From Heliopora coerulea (Eukaryota > Cnidaria > Anthozoa > Scleralcyonacea > Helioporidae), in NCBI GenBank assembly GCA_030142905.1, contig JASJOG010000002.1, forward strand, positions 5,713,001 to 5,777,000: a DNA stretch of 64,000 bases. Direction: 5' to 3'. The notes beneath the pieces were generated by a model that saw only the letters and a program-made list of their open reading frames with translations, was not told the origin of the DNA and did no database searches. The translations under genes were made by a program, and so were the position numbers. This document shows, piece by piece, positions 1-11,323 of the stretch (within the stretch, counting starts at the first letter, position 1; each line of letters opens with the position of its first letter).

Positions 1-50
1 GGACTTCTAGGGAGAACAGCTTAGTCGTAGATGATAAGATTATCAGTTAC
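1..50 (+). repeat. 3' end of a tRNA-derived SINE (edge fragment)
   Basis: The first ~50 bases (GGACTTCTAGGG, AACAGCTT, GATGATAAGATTATC) resemble the 3' part of the SINE at 53431-53703 (GGACTTCTAGGA, AACAGCTCATG, CTGATAGGGTTATCC). The head of the copy would lie left of the window. Confidence 0.45.
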
Positions 51-119
51 TATGTTACTAGGATGACTTCAGTTACTTTAATTACTTAGGTTTGCTACAC
101 TACTATGGAGAAAAGAATA

Positions 120-560
120 TTAAGTATTAGATTTGAATACAGCATAGCTCAACGTAGAGTAGAGCAGAGTGGTACAGCGCAGAGTAGAGCAGATGGAAGT
201 AGTGTAGAATAGAGCATAGCAAAGAAGTGTATAGTAAAGCAGAGGAGAAAAGAGCTGAAAATACCAAGAAAAGAGCACTGTAACCAGCTGAGAGAACAGA
301 AGAGATGAAAAAAGTGAAGAGAAAATGCTGGGAGGGGGAAGGGAAGGGAAAGGGCAATGGAGGACAAGGGAAGAAAAGGGAAGAGAAAAGAGATGGGGGA
401 TGGGAAAGTGACAAGGGACAAGGGACAAGAGAGACGACAGTTGACAGGATACGGACGTGAGAAGACAGGCGACAGATGACAGACGACAAACGGGACGAGA
501 CTGGAGACAGAAGATAAGACAGAGAGAAGTGTGGTAGAAGTAACACTACTCCCAAACGTT
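120..560. repeat. Purine-rich low-complexity tract
   Basis: Degenerate AGAGTAGAGCA and GGGAAGAGAAAAG repeats run for over 400 bases with very few pyrimidines on the plus strand. The long open frames on the minus strand here (Ser/Leu/Phe-rich) are by-products of this composition, not genes. Confidence 0.75.
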
Positions 561-1787
561 ATATCCAGGCCAGGGCTCTGGAACCATAGTTTAAAACAGA
601 CCAGGAAACTCAATTGTGTTTAAATAAGATACCTTAACTGTTGAAATGTCACGATCACTATTTTGCACATAATTTCATAGATTACATTCTACAATATTCT
701 AAAGTTTCCATTCCACTGGCAGATCCAAAAACCTAAGAGTTATGGGGCCCCGTTCTGGGAGGTTAACAATGTCATAATATTAAAGGCAAGATTAAAGAAC
801 GGCGACCTATTACACCATATACATGTAGCATGTCATGGTGTTAAACTGACTGATTTGACAATTTCTCTCCTCGGGCAAAAATATCGCCACCTTTCACGAG
901 CCCTTACAGATTTTTATCAAGTCCAGTTGGATATACTGGATCAAATGATTAGATTCAACGGTAGCATCAAACAGAACTTACTTTCATTCCAATGACGCCG
1001 CAGTTCAACCATAATGCTTCTACCAAATGTTGTTTATCAGTCGCTGACGTTTTTAACGATGACCAAATGCCTTCAACGCATGACGCGAGAACAACAGGGG
1101 CCGAGAACTGTATCTGCAAAACATTGCAAAGAGTTTCAGTGACGTAATAATAAATGCCTAAAGCTACGATACAGCATAGAACATCTCAAACTTCGTATTT
1201 TACAACGCTCTTTATGGATCGTCGCTGTTGCAGTTGTAGTAATGTTACACTAGGTAAACATTTCTCGATGCACATCACTTGCATGATGATTTAAAATGCA
1301 ACGACTGAAATCGTCGACGTTGTAACTATTTTGCAGAAATGTTTAACGAACTTTTCTGGTTGGTTCAGATCGTTTTTGGATTAATTTTTTGAGATTCGAA
1401 TACAACGGCCATGTTGGAGGTCATGCACGATACCCGCTATGATTGCGCTCCATGTTTCCTATTCCTGAAAAATACAGAGAAACTACTGAGAAACAAAGGA
1501 TTCCAGGCAATTTTGTTATTACTTGAAATATTTGCTTAATGACGTCACTGATTTGCACGGGCTAGATCATGCAGTGAAAACATATCTTTTATATATGTTT
1601 TTTAAGGGAAAGAGAATATGGACTGAATGTTTTTCATGTCAGAAGCACTTTAAAAGACAACCAACGTGGTTGCTATGCAACCGACGAATAAATACTATCT
1701 AACCTTTGCCCTGGATGAAAATGGAAGTGAAAAAATGATCGCCATAAATATTAGCGTCAGACTTGCTTAAGCTCACTGTCTTACTCT
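561..1787. other. No gene recognised
   Basis: I found no conserved exon, RNA gene or element with clear ends in this stretch. It is presumably intronic or downstream sequence of RIC1. Confidence 0.4.
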
Positions 1788-1893
1788 AAAATTTCACATG
1801 CAATTTTACATGTGAAAATAATATTTCATATGTGAATTGTTTCAATCCCATATGTGAAATGATAATTTCATAGTGAAATTAAATTTCATTATT
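1788..1893. repeat. Cluster of CACATGTG-type palindromes
   Basis: Several variants of TTTCACATGTGAAA occur within ~105 bases (for example TTTACATGTGAAAA, TTTCATATGTGAAT, CATATGTGAAAT). A related cluster lies at 24190-24480. This may be the degenerate inside of a palindromic MITE. No protein-coding signal is present. Confidence 0.5.
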
Positions 1894-2088
1894 CGGAACA
1901 CAATTTTGGCATAACTTTTTTATTTTATTTCTTTTCTTTATCTATCAGGCCGTTTTCAATCATTCCTCATCAACTTGTTCCTGATTACGAATCTCTACAA
2001 AAAACTGAATATTAGACCACGCAATCAAACCAAAACCAGATCTTAGTTCTGGGGCACATTTCATGAATTAAAAGCTTAATTAAGACAG

Positions 2089-2188
2089 TTATAACTCTTT
2101 TACGGCGGGACCTCTCCCCCTTGACAGGTGAAATCGTCTGGTGTCAGAGCAAAATAATAAAAGTTTTATGATGCCGTGAAAGAGTTAA
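2089..2188. mobile_element. Short TTAA-type MITE
   Basis: Imperfect terminal inverted repeats (TTATAACTCTTTTACGGC at the left, GCCGTGAAAGAGTTAA at the right) enclose ~65 bases with the phrase GTGAAATCGTCTGG. The same phrase recurs in elements at 39047-39178 and near 60000. TTAA at the right end suggests a piggyBac/Kolobok-like target, with no TTAA at the left. Confidence 0.55.
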
Positions 2189-2705
2189 TCCGTAACCAAT
2201 TATTACGGCTAGACCTTTATGCCGTGTATATGTTGTAACGTTAGTTACACAATAACGTTGATTAGTATACGTGTTCACAAATGAACGTGTATCGTACGCG
2301 AGCTCTGATACCCTCGTTTGTTTCGGAGTATGCCAACACAGAAAATTTCCCGCCAAAAGTGTACTAAAGTTTGTGTTGCACGTTCAGTCTTAACATTCTT
2401 TCCAATACACAAGTAATGGTTTTTGTATGCTTGGATACTACGATTGAAAACACTTAGTTGGTTGACTTTCGAACAGCTTAAAAAAAACACTCGCTTGTTT
2501 TTTTTTATTTTTCACCAGATTGAAGTAGCTTGACTTCGTTGACCAAGGTTCGATCTTCTTAAGCTTGTCTCCGATTGAATGTTCATGACTTTTTGAGAGT
2601 TTGGCTCACTTGATCAGTGCGTAACTGTTAATAAATATATCTCTTCATTTGTCGTTTTTTGTAAAAGAAATACCAAATGTTTCTCCGTGTTTGGATACTA
2701 TGATC

Positions 2706-2775
2706 CAATGGCGGTTCCAGGGAAGGTGCCCATGGTGCCCGAGGCCCCACTTTTGAGCAATTCAAAGTCCCACAG
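2706..2775 (+). mobile_element. hAT-like terminal fragment
   Basis: The sequence CAATGGCGGTTCCAGGGAAGG, followed by a GGCCCC-rich stretch, resembles the ends of the hAT-type MITEs in this window (CAGTGGCGTAGCCA, CAGGGCC). I could not find the opposite end. Confidence 0.3.
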
Positions 2776-3571
2776 CTCTTTAAAATTAATTTCACCATGC
2801 ATGGGATGACTCGGCAGAGAACTTTCATTCGGTTAGTCTATAAGGACAAGGCTGTATTTGTGATGAGATTCATTTCCTTGTTTTTGAAGCGTTCTTTTGA
2901 ATACTTCACATCTCATGAAGATGCTTCTAAACAGAATACAAACAGTACATTGCGATTCCGATGACGATGAAGATGACAAAACCTACTGTCAATTTAACTT
3001 ACTTGCTCATCTTTCATATTATTGCTGCTTCATTACTGGCGATTTTGTCACGAAAATAAACTTAATCCTTGAAAGGTTGAATTCGTTTTCTTTTGTTCAT
3101 TGTTTTCATTGTTTTCGCCTTGCTCCTCAAAAATCTCTTTTGTTCTTGGTGTCCTGTATAAAGGACACTGACCCTTAAAAGGTTAACTTGACTCACGTAA
3201 GGGTCATCCATAATTATCAACATTTTCAAAAGCGTACAGAGAGTACTTTTTTTTCCGATCCCCCCTCCCAGAGCGTACTCTTAAATGTTGATTTTCGGGA
3301 ATGATTATGATGGGTTTATAGTTCAAACCTGTTATGTAGTTCATTGGCCAAAGGTCTGTCCCAGGTCAACATTGTCATGGCCAATAAGAGCCAATATTGT
3401 GAACTAGACAATATGGGTCTGAAGCACTGGCTATAATATCCCATTTAACTGTGAATGCCATGGTCAAATATCAGCATATGTACACTGTATACAATCTTGA
3501 CCTTATGTCATAACAAAGTTGACCTGACTATGCCACACACAAACAAACAATAATGTATTCAAAACAATTCT

Positions 3572-6500
3572 TTATTTAAATAAAGTATGTGACGAGAAAA
3601 ATTTAATAGCCATTAGCCAATAAACAAAAAGATAACATAATAACCTAGTCCTTTCGGGTAGATGGCCTGCCCCTCTTCGATTTATGTTCTTCGTCACTCT
3701 GATGCTTAAGGGGTAGGTACCTAGTTGGAAACTCATGGTCACAAATCCTACATTTATGAACCTTCTTTGTGGCATTTGTACCAGAACCAGATCCAATCTC
3801 CATGGCACAAACCCCACCATGGACAAGTAATACATGTTTGTCACGGTCTGCTTCACTTGTGAAAACATATTTGCATTTCCTTCAACTCTCTATCATCACT
3901 TCCTTCAAGGGTTCATCTGGTGTGCTGAAGACAAGTGATGTTGTCTGGTGGCGAAACGTCTTGTAGTGGCGTGGATTTCCTATATCTAGGGTGATAGGAG
4001 GCAGTGGCCATCTGTAATTGCATGGAATCTTCATCAACTCAGTAGCCTGTCTGCCAGTTTCCAAGCATTTGCATTCATTATCACCACAAGCACCCTTTCG
4101 GGAACACATTTCGGAAACAAGAAAGCACCATTCTTCCAGCAGTTCCATCAGACTCGGATTGGATTTGATAGCTCGTAGACTAGAGCCCAGCATATCCTTG
4201 ACATCTGACTTGTCCTTGTTCCAAGGCACTGTATCACTATCTTTCACAGCAACAGATGTGACTTTGAAATCGTTATGAACTTTGCCATCCTATTATGAGT
4301 TGATGATGTCAAGGACATTCCCAAAAACTGTCCTTTCTTTTTCAATTTTCTCGTCAGGGTCAAGTGACTACTGGGCAGGTGGAATGGATTCTCTTGGGAG
4401 ACAGGCTGTAATGGACAACCCAGCCAACCATTTGGAACAAGGTGACCATTTGTGCTCTATCGGGTTGTATCATGAAAGTCCTGGTGCACGAAAAGAACTA
4501 ACAAGCATCCCAAAATCATTGTCTTTCCAAAATCTCCCCAGAAAGAACTGCTTCAGGTTGGATTTTGGTGACTAATCAGAAGCACCACCAGTTACCAATG
4601 TCAGGACTGTATTTTTCATGGAAAGATTTTTGTCAAGAATGTCTGTAATGTCACTGAGATGATCCACAATGCTGGTAGATGCATTCTTAACACATCTGTT
4701 ACAGACAAACAGTGGGCCAGAAGATGGGGTGTCAACTAGCTCGCGACTTAATTTGTCTTTGGTGACAGTAATCTCATTTTTTGAAACAAGATGAAGGTAA
4801 CCATCTGGCTCAAGGAGGTAGCCAGGGATTGGAAAATCGTGATCCATATAATGAGGGGTATCATCACTAGGAAAGGTTTGTAGCTGGTGATACCTTGAAA
4901 CAGCTTGCCCCCCGATATGGACCTGAGCTTTGCTATTGCACAAGAAAGCAGTGCATTCATGGGGATATTCTGCACACATCTGGTGTATATATCCAACTGT
5001 GGCCAAATATTCATGCGCATTTGTTTTCCTTGCTAATGTCACAGGCCTTGACTTCAACTCTAACATCAAAGGCATCCTTTTGTCTGGCTGCCTCTGCGGT
5101 GTTGGAACGACCTGGCTTCAGTAGGTTGTACACCTTCGACTTGGAAATCGTGGTTAGACCCTCAACATTATGCGTCAAATGCTGTCGTATATCTTCTAGG
5201 CGTACACTACAGGACGTAGATGTCGCTGTTCTGCATCGAGCATGGGCAGCAAAGCCATGCAGCTTTATAAATTCCATCATGGTAGTGAGAAGTTCCGGAT
5301 ATTTTTGCTGCGAGGACATAGGGCAAGGTTTCTTAAAGAACACAATGCCTTCTTTTCTCTGTGAATGGTCAAGTAGCTCATTGTCACCAGCCATAGACTG
5401 GTTTTGGTCTAGTGTCAACACCTCACTCACAAGTCCTGCACTGAAAACAGTCTCAGTATAGTCAAGCAGAACAAAGTGTCTATCCTTTTCAACACACCGA
5501 AGAGGGAAATGTTCGGCAAGTTGATACACAGTGGCCTGTAATTGAGACTTTTCACCTGCTGGAATGTCATATTCCATCGCAATCAAAATACCTGGGATAC
5601 AAATCAGTCCCTCATGATAGCATTTGTCCTTTAAGTTGGGAAAGGGCTGCAGTTGTTCTAAATTCAATAGAGAAAACTTTGCAGTACTGGTAGTGGCACC
5701 ATTATTTAATGCCATCTCCTGAATACTTTCAAGGGCACTATCCTAACTCAACCCCAAAGTATTAGTGCACACTAGGGTATACTCCTTCCCACCACTCGGC
5801 TTGTTGAACTTCCTTTGTTTTTGTGCACGTACACAAGATCGCAGCAATGGTATTGCATTTTCGAGGGCATCTTTAGCATTAAACAAAATAAGTAGCGTTT
5901 GAAGCATTTTTGAAAGTTTCTCTTGCCATAATTTCAACTGAATAGCCAGATTTGTTGCAGTCACTTTGATATTCAATAGTTCAACCAAAGAATTTTCAAA
6001 TTCCAAGAGAAATCTTTCCTGACTCCTTTCTTACGAATGATTGTTGATCCACCCAAAGCTTTTTAAATTTGTGGTACTCTTTGGAAGATGCTGCTACATT
6101 GGCCAGAGCTGTCATAAACTCTGGGTGACTTCGGACATCGGGAATCAGTAGCTTTGAGCAGGTGATTTTCATTTCAAGGTACAAGTGTACCACAGCTCTG
6201 TATTGGTTTTCTTCAATATGGTCTTATTATGTTTATACCTGAAATGAAAAAGATCACAGAAATTAATTTCATGAAATTCAGGATGTTGAGCAAGATCAAA
6301 TTGAACCCAATCTAAACCTGACACAGACAAAAAGGAAATGCCAGGACAAACTATTGTAGAGGAACACCACTGCTACCCTATAGGCCTATGTGTGATGGAT
6401 GGTGTTCTACGTACTTTCCATATGAAAGTATGCAGAACAATTTCACTTTACATAGGCTGAAAATCAAACAAAAACAAATTTTCATATTCATCATATCTGA

Positions 6501-6632
6501 TGCAGCAGCCGCTGTTGTTGATTGTTGCTCAAGAACTCTCATTTCCACTATTGGAGATGAATTTTCTGTGCTGGGTGCACTGGCAGGTGTACTTGTAGGT
6601 CTACTTGAATCTGAGGTTTTTTGTAAAGACAA
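3572..6632 (-). pseudogene. DDE-type transposase-like gene, broken
   Basis: The minus strand shows consecutive coding blocks: 5743-6193 (two short frames), 5011-5715, 4572-5075, an interrupted block at ~4280-4575, and 3882-4247. The frames at 5011-5715 and 4572-5075 overlap in different phases, so a frameshift lies between 5011 and 5075. The 4280-4575 block reads NPIEHKWSP after SFRAPGLSWY, the usual setting of the last catalytic Glu of an RNase H-like DDE transposase. Just before it, TLVTGGASDY sits where such proteins carry an Asp motif. A Cys/His-rich stretch (CSRKGACGDNECKC) and FVCNRCVK may bind zinc. The upstream block at 6500-6632 is Ser/Thr/Pro-rich and might be a separate exon. The TIRs at 3198 and 9890 support a transposase. 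I know similar unnamed proteins from cnidarians and sponges but cannot name the family. Confidence 0.6.
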
Positions 6633-6889
6633 AGAGACAGTTCAGTATATTGCATTCTCAAGGAATGTCAAGAAGCTATCTTGCAACCACTAAGTTTCCA
6701 TCCAGACTCTAATAAATTTGTTTCCAGGTGTAGAATAGAATATATAATATATATATTTAATGTGTCATACACTTAGCTAAATAAGGTGTGACATCGCGAC
6801 AAGTCTACAGTGACACGCCAGCTAATTTACAGGTATTCTACAATTTAAGATTAAGTAAAATTAAATAACATAATCAGAAGTAAGTCATT

Positions 6890-9100
6890 AATTATAAAAT
6901 TGGACGCTGTCTCATATATACTTTAACAAAAATAAGTTATAAAAAGTCTGATAAGTCAAGTTTCTTAATACTATTTTTAAAAGCCTGAAATGTTCTGGTA
7001 GTTCTATGTCTGTCTGGTATAAAATTCCACAATTTTGGCGCAAGGTAACGCCATGATTTCAATCCGTAAGTAGAGGTATTGGCCTTTGGCAGTTTCAATA
7101 TATCGTTTCCCCTCAGATCATATTTGGTACTTCTGAACTCTATTAGCTTTTTTATACTTGTAGGAGCATGTTCATTGTTAATAGCTGTAAAAACTGTACA
7201 GACTATTTTCACAAGTCTTTGATTAGCAAGTGACGGTTGTCCTATCCTATCAAGTAATTCGCAGTAAGGCGTTTGTTTTTCGTTAAAAACGTATCGAAGA
7301 GCACGTTCGTTAGCTTTTTCCAATTTTGCAGTATCATTTTTACTACAGAAATGCCAGGTCTCTGAGCAATAGTTGAAGTGCGGGATAATAAATGTACGGT
7401 GAAGCCTCTTTCTTGTTTCGAGTGGCAGCATCTTTTTCATACGCTTAAGTACGGCTCTCTTGCTGAGAGATTTTTCTGCATACTTTGGCTATGTGCTTCT
7501 CAAATTTCATTTTGTCGTCCACTGTGACTCCAAGCATTTCAAAATCTTCAGTGATGGGAACAATTGCGTTTTCACAATGGAACTTAGGCTTAACTTGCGA
7601 CTTTCCCATTACAATTGCTTGGTATTTTGAAGTATTCCTCTTCATACCGTTTTCCTCACACCATTTATCTACATTGGAAAAGTTTTTATTGATGGCCTTT
7701 TCAACTTTTGCGGGGTCGCTATGGATATATGGATACGCGTAGGATATTTGCGTGTCATTTACATAAGCAGACAAACTACTGTGTTTGATGACGTGGACAA
7801 GGTCGTTCATAAATATATTAAATATAAGAGAACCTAAGACACTGCCTTGTGGAATCCCTGTTGAGATTCCTTGTCAGGTTGAGAACTGATCTCCTAACCT
7901 AACCCGCTGACGTCGATTTCTGAGGTAATCCTTAATAAGATTAGTGGTATTGTCGCCAGCGCCGTAAGACTTGAGCTTTGCCACTATCAGATCGTGTGGT
8001 GAAGTATCAAAGGCCTTAGATAGGTCCATTGATACAATTCCAATAATATTATGAGAGTCCAGCTGCTTCCTCCATTGCTCTATAAGGCAAAGGAGGGCGG
8101 GCTCAGTTTCATGATATTTCCTATATGCGAATACGTGTTCAAGAAATATGTCTTCAAAATAAGGGCTGATTCTTGAGTGGACTAAAGTTTCGAATACTTT
8201 CGATAAGGACGGCAGTATAGTAACAGGTCTAAAAATTGTTTTAGTCACGCAATAATCTTTCTTAAAAACAGGAGAAACTTCTCCGAGTTTCCATTGCTGC
8301 GGTATAGTTAAAAAGTTTACTAAAAGGATAGCATAGGATCTCTGCTGATTCTTTGACCGCTCGTGGCGGATTACCATCACAACCTGTTGCTTTATTCGTT
8401 TTAATTTTCTTCATTACTTCATTTACTTCAATGGGATTTGTTTTCTTTAAGGACAGTGGAGATTTAGATGGAAGATTCAGTTGTATATGAGTAAGATCTG
8501 GAGTGCGTTTTACGCCACTTCCTCGTTCACCATTTTCAAACCCAGTAAAGAATTTATTAAGTGTTTCTGCCACCTGTTTTTGGTCCCTAATGATTTAATT
8601 GTTGTCGTTCAATACAATGCGTCCATTGTGTTTTCTCTTGCGTGAATTAATGTAAGGTTTGAGTGTGATCCAAAATTGCCTTTGATCTGCATATTTATCT
8701 TCACAAAGTTGTTTAAAATGTCTCTGTATTGCTCTTCGTCTCATACTTACAACTTTATTCCGCATCACTCGATAATTTTCCCAGTCCATCGGTTTTCTGG
8801 ATTTATGAAATTTTTTCTTTAATCGATCACGCTCTCTCATAGCTTTTCGAATATCGGTTGTAATAAATTTAGAGCCAATTGCCCGACGCTTTTTCGTGGT
8901 TATAACAGGTGCACGATCATCCAGAACGTGCTTGTAAAGTTTCTCCCAACACCAGAAAACATCATCTGGATCATCAAAAACATATGAAACGGAGAATGGC
9001 ACACTGTTTAAGTGACGGAGAAAAGCTTCCTGATCGAAGTTATTGAAGAATCGTCTGATTATAATTTCGGCTTTTGGGCTGCCCAAGCTCAACAGTCCAA
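6890..9100 (-). pseudogene. LINE B: 5'-truncated, decayed non-LTR retrotransposon
   Basis: Minus-strand frames in order are 8595-9092 (linker before the RT, basic), 8262-8573, 7874-8380 (RT with MDLSKAFDTSPHDLI and YLRNRRQRVRLG), 7445-7810 (palm and thumb) and 6937-7440 (C-terminal region with LKSWRYLAPKLWNFIP). Together they form one CR1/L2/Jockey-like reverse transcriptase split by several frameshifts and stops. The catalytic Y-x-D-D motif reads YVND, a damaging change. The endonuclease is missing, so the copy is 5'-truncated at ~9100. It lies inside the DNA transposon 3198-9890 and is therefore younger than it. Confidence 0.8.
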
Positions 9101-9890
9101 GCCAATACCCATCTCAAACCCTAACAACATACAAAATTTACAATGGACTAGGTCTAGTGTACATGACATGCATGATATAGACAAAATAATATGATGGAGC
9201 TGTACGTGATTTTGGTAGCCTCTAAACTACGATATTCAAGCCTTACCATAAGCTACGATGAAACAATAAAAGTATTCTTACCTTTTGAACAAGTTTAAAA
9301 AGGGATTCAGAGTACAAGAAGGTCCGCTACCGAATTTCTTCATTTTTTCTACGACTTGTTCAAACACCACGCTCGCTACCCGACACAATGTGCCACAACC
9401 AGTAGATCTTTTCCGCCAGAGTTCTTATCCTTTCTTTACAGCGTCCTGCCTCTTAAGATTACTATTTGTGAACACAAAGGCATTGATAAATATCTGACAG
9501 TCATTGGTTGGGGTCTTATGTACAACGTCTGGCCTCTTGACCAAGAATTTGCGAAGTGTTTCCATTGTTTCATGGTTGAGTGTCGGCCGCCACTGTCGAT
9601 CATGAATGAAGCACTATTAGGGAAGGAGGGCCTGGGATTGGACTAGAGCAGTGTGTGCCAGTGCTTCCATAACCGTCTACTGACAATTCCTTCCACGATC
9701 TGAATTTCCTTTTTTGAAGGATAATTTCCTAGCCAAAATCCCTGCAAGTGGAAGCACTGCTGTGCATTCAATGGAACTCATAACCGATATTTGTCATCTT
9801 TTGAAAAGCGTGCATGGGTCATTAACCCTCTCCTCCCAGTGTACGGTTTGTACGCTTTTGAAAATGTTAATAATTATGGATGACCCCTTA

Positions 9891-10268
9891 AAGGGTTTTG
9901 GACTTTCACAATGCCAGCCAGTGTTTGGCATCGATAACACTTGAAGCACGTTAAAAAGAACAATTTAGAAAGGCGGATTCTGATGATTTAAAATACAGAA
10001 AGTTCTTCGCTACACAATATAAGGAATTTCCTAACCCCAAAAATACACGAGGTTCCACCTCGAGTACCAACATAGCCCTCTAAAAACCTTGATAAATTTT
10101 GGGCGCCTTTGATAAAGTTTCGGCGCCTCGCTTTCACAAATCCTGGGTCCGCTACTCTGATCCAAGTAGTTGAAACTTTGCTTGATTTTCGAAAAGCTAA
10201 AAACACCCACTTAGCGTTCGTATTATTTACGAACTTCACAAATCTCGCAACATCTTGCCTGCATGGAT
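9891..10268. other. No gene recognised
   Basis: Sequence right of the transposon end holds short frames only. None resembles a known protein or has plausible exon borders. Confidence 0.4.
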
Positions 10269-10394
10269 GACAGGCCGTTTCTAATGGTCAGATCGGTTCT
10301 AAAGGCCAGGCTGGTTTTAATGGCTCGGCCGGTTCCAATAACCAGGCCGGTTCTAATGGCCAGATTGATTCTAACGGTCAGACCAGTTCTAACC
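10269..10394. repeat. 18-bp tandem repeat, ~6.5 copies
   Basis: Units such as CTAATGGTCAGATCGGTT, CTAAAGGCCAGGCTGGTT and CTAATGGCCAGATTGATT follow one another every 18 bases from ~10281 to 10388, with a partial unit before. Because 18 is divisible by three, both strands stay open and encode six-residue repeats (RPVLMA-like on plus, RTGLxI-like on minus). A real coding role is unsupported. Confidence 0.8.
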
Positions 10395-11195
10395 GTAATT
10401 TTGAAAATGGTCATTACAACTGGTCTGGAAAAAAAGCCCTTTAAATGTGATGTGCTTACTGACCGCTAAACAGTAAACAAACAACCACCGATAAAAAAAG
10501 AGTTTAGAGATAATCTTTCTACAAAATTTTCGGCGGGACTGAGTCTTATCCCCTTGGTGGGGACCTGCTAATGAAGTTATCTTTGTTCCCATTGCCATAT
10601 GGTTACTTCGTTGGTCAACACTCACAGGCTGCACCTGTCTCTAAAATTGACCCGATTAATCGCAGTGTTAATGTATGATTTTGCCTTATTTTGTTTTTTA
10701 TTGTTCTCTCTTTGATCTTGCTTCGTTCTTCCCTTTGTTTATTTGTTCTACAAACATTGACAAATTTGCGGAAACAAAACATATATATACATATCACTAT
10801 CCCCTCGTCCCGCTAATCAATGTTGTGTTGCAAGAAAAGGATGTTTGTATGCAGTCTCTCTTACGAATCGCTTATCACGTTCATCCATGTAAAAACAACA
10901 TTGAGACTGAGGGGGAGCCAGGGTTAAATTGACCATGCTCATGTTTCATGCAATTACAAGAAATATTTTTAAACTGTTCCAATTAAATTTGTCAATAATT
11001 GCAGATGTCCGATATGCTGGACACTGTGCGTTAAAACGTTAACGTACCTTAAAGTCGCATAGTCTGAAGTTGGGAAATAGGCAACAAAGCTATTCAAGGT
11101 TTATTAAGGAATAAATTATAAAGTGAGCGACGATGTCAACCGCCATCATTCCCAGTCAATAGCTCTGGCGTACAATCAGGTTTTTAAGCAATTAC

Positions 11196-11323
11196 CTTCT
11201 TTCTTCTTTCTCTTTCCTGTAACCTCTGCAACATCAACAGTTTACCTCCAATATTAATTAATAAGGATTCGACATCACCCAGACCTGTAGTTGGATAACC
11301 TGTATATTGATGAAGAGATAGCT
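11196..11323 (-). CDS. RIC1: RIC1 exon 19 (last exon found)
   Basis: Encodes [20 protein letters not shown], matching GAESIMLNLAGQLIMMQRD, and ends in a basic ERERRKK run before GTAATT. The acceptor may be three bases earlier (right end 11326). Confidence 0.9.

Larger units (their letters stand above)
3198..9890. mobile_element. Large TIR DNA transposon with a nested LINE
   Basis: The left end (TAAGGGTCATCCATAATTAT, then CAACATTTTCAAAAGCGTAC) is the reverse complement of the right end, which finishes ATAATTATGGATGACCCCTTA at 9890. The inverted repeats run ~43 bases with very few mismatches. The interior carries a broken DDE-type transposase gene (3572-6632, minus) and a LINE inserted within it (6890-9100, minus). 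No convincing target-site duplication was found and I could not assign a superfamily. Without the LINE the element would be ~4.5 kb. Confidence 0.75.

Noticed and set aside
127..613. Overlapping 102-154-codon frames on the minus strand
   Set aside because: They lie in a purine-rich low-complexity tract and translate to Ser/Leu/Phe runs with no domain.
10630..10644. A 15-nt microexon for RIC1 (TTTTAG acceptor, GTGAGT donor)
   Set aside because: Phase would fit after exon 19, but the five encoded residues cannot be matched to the family.
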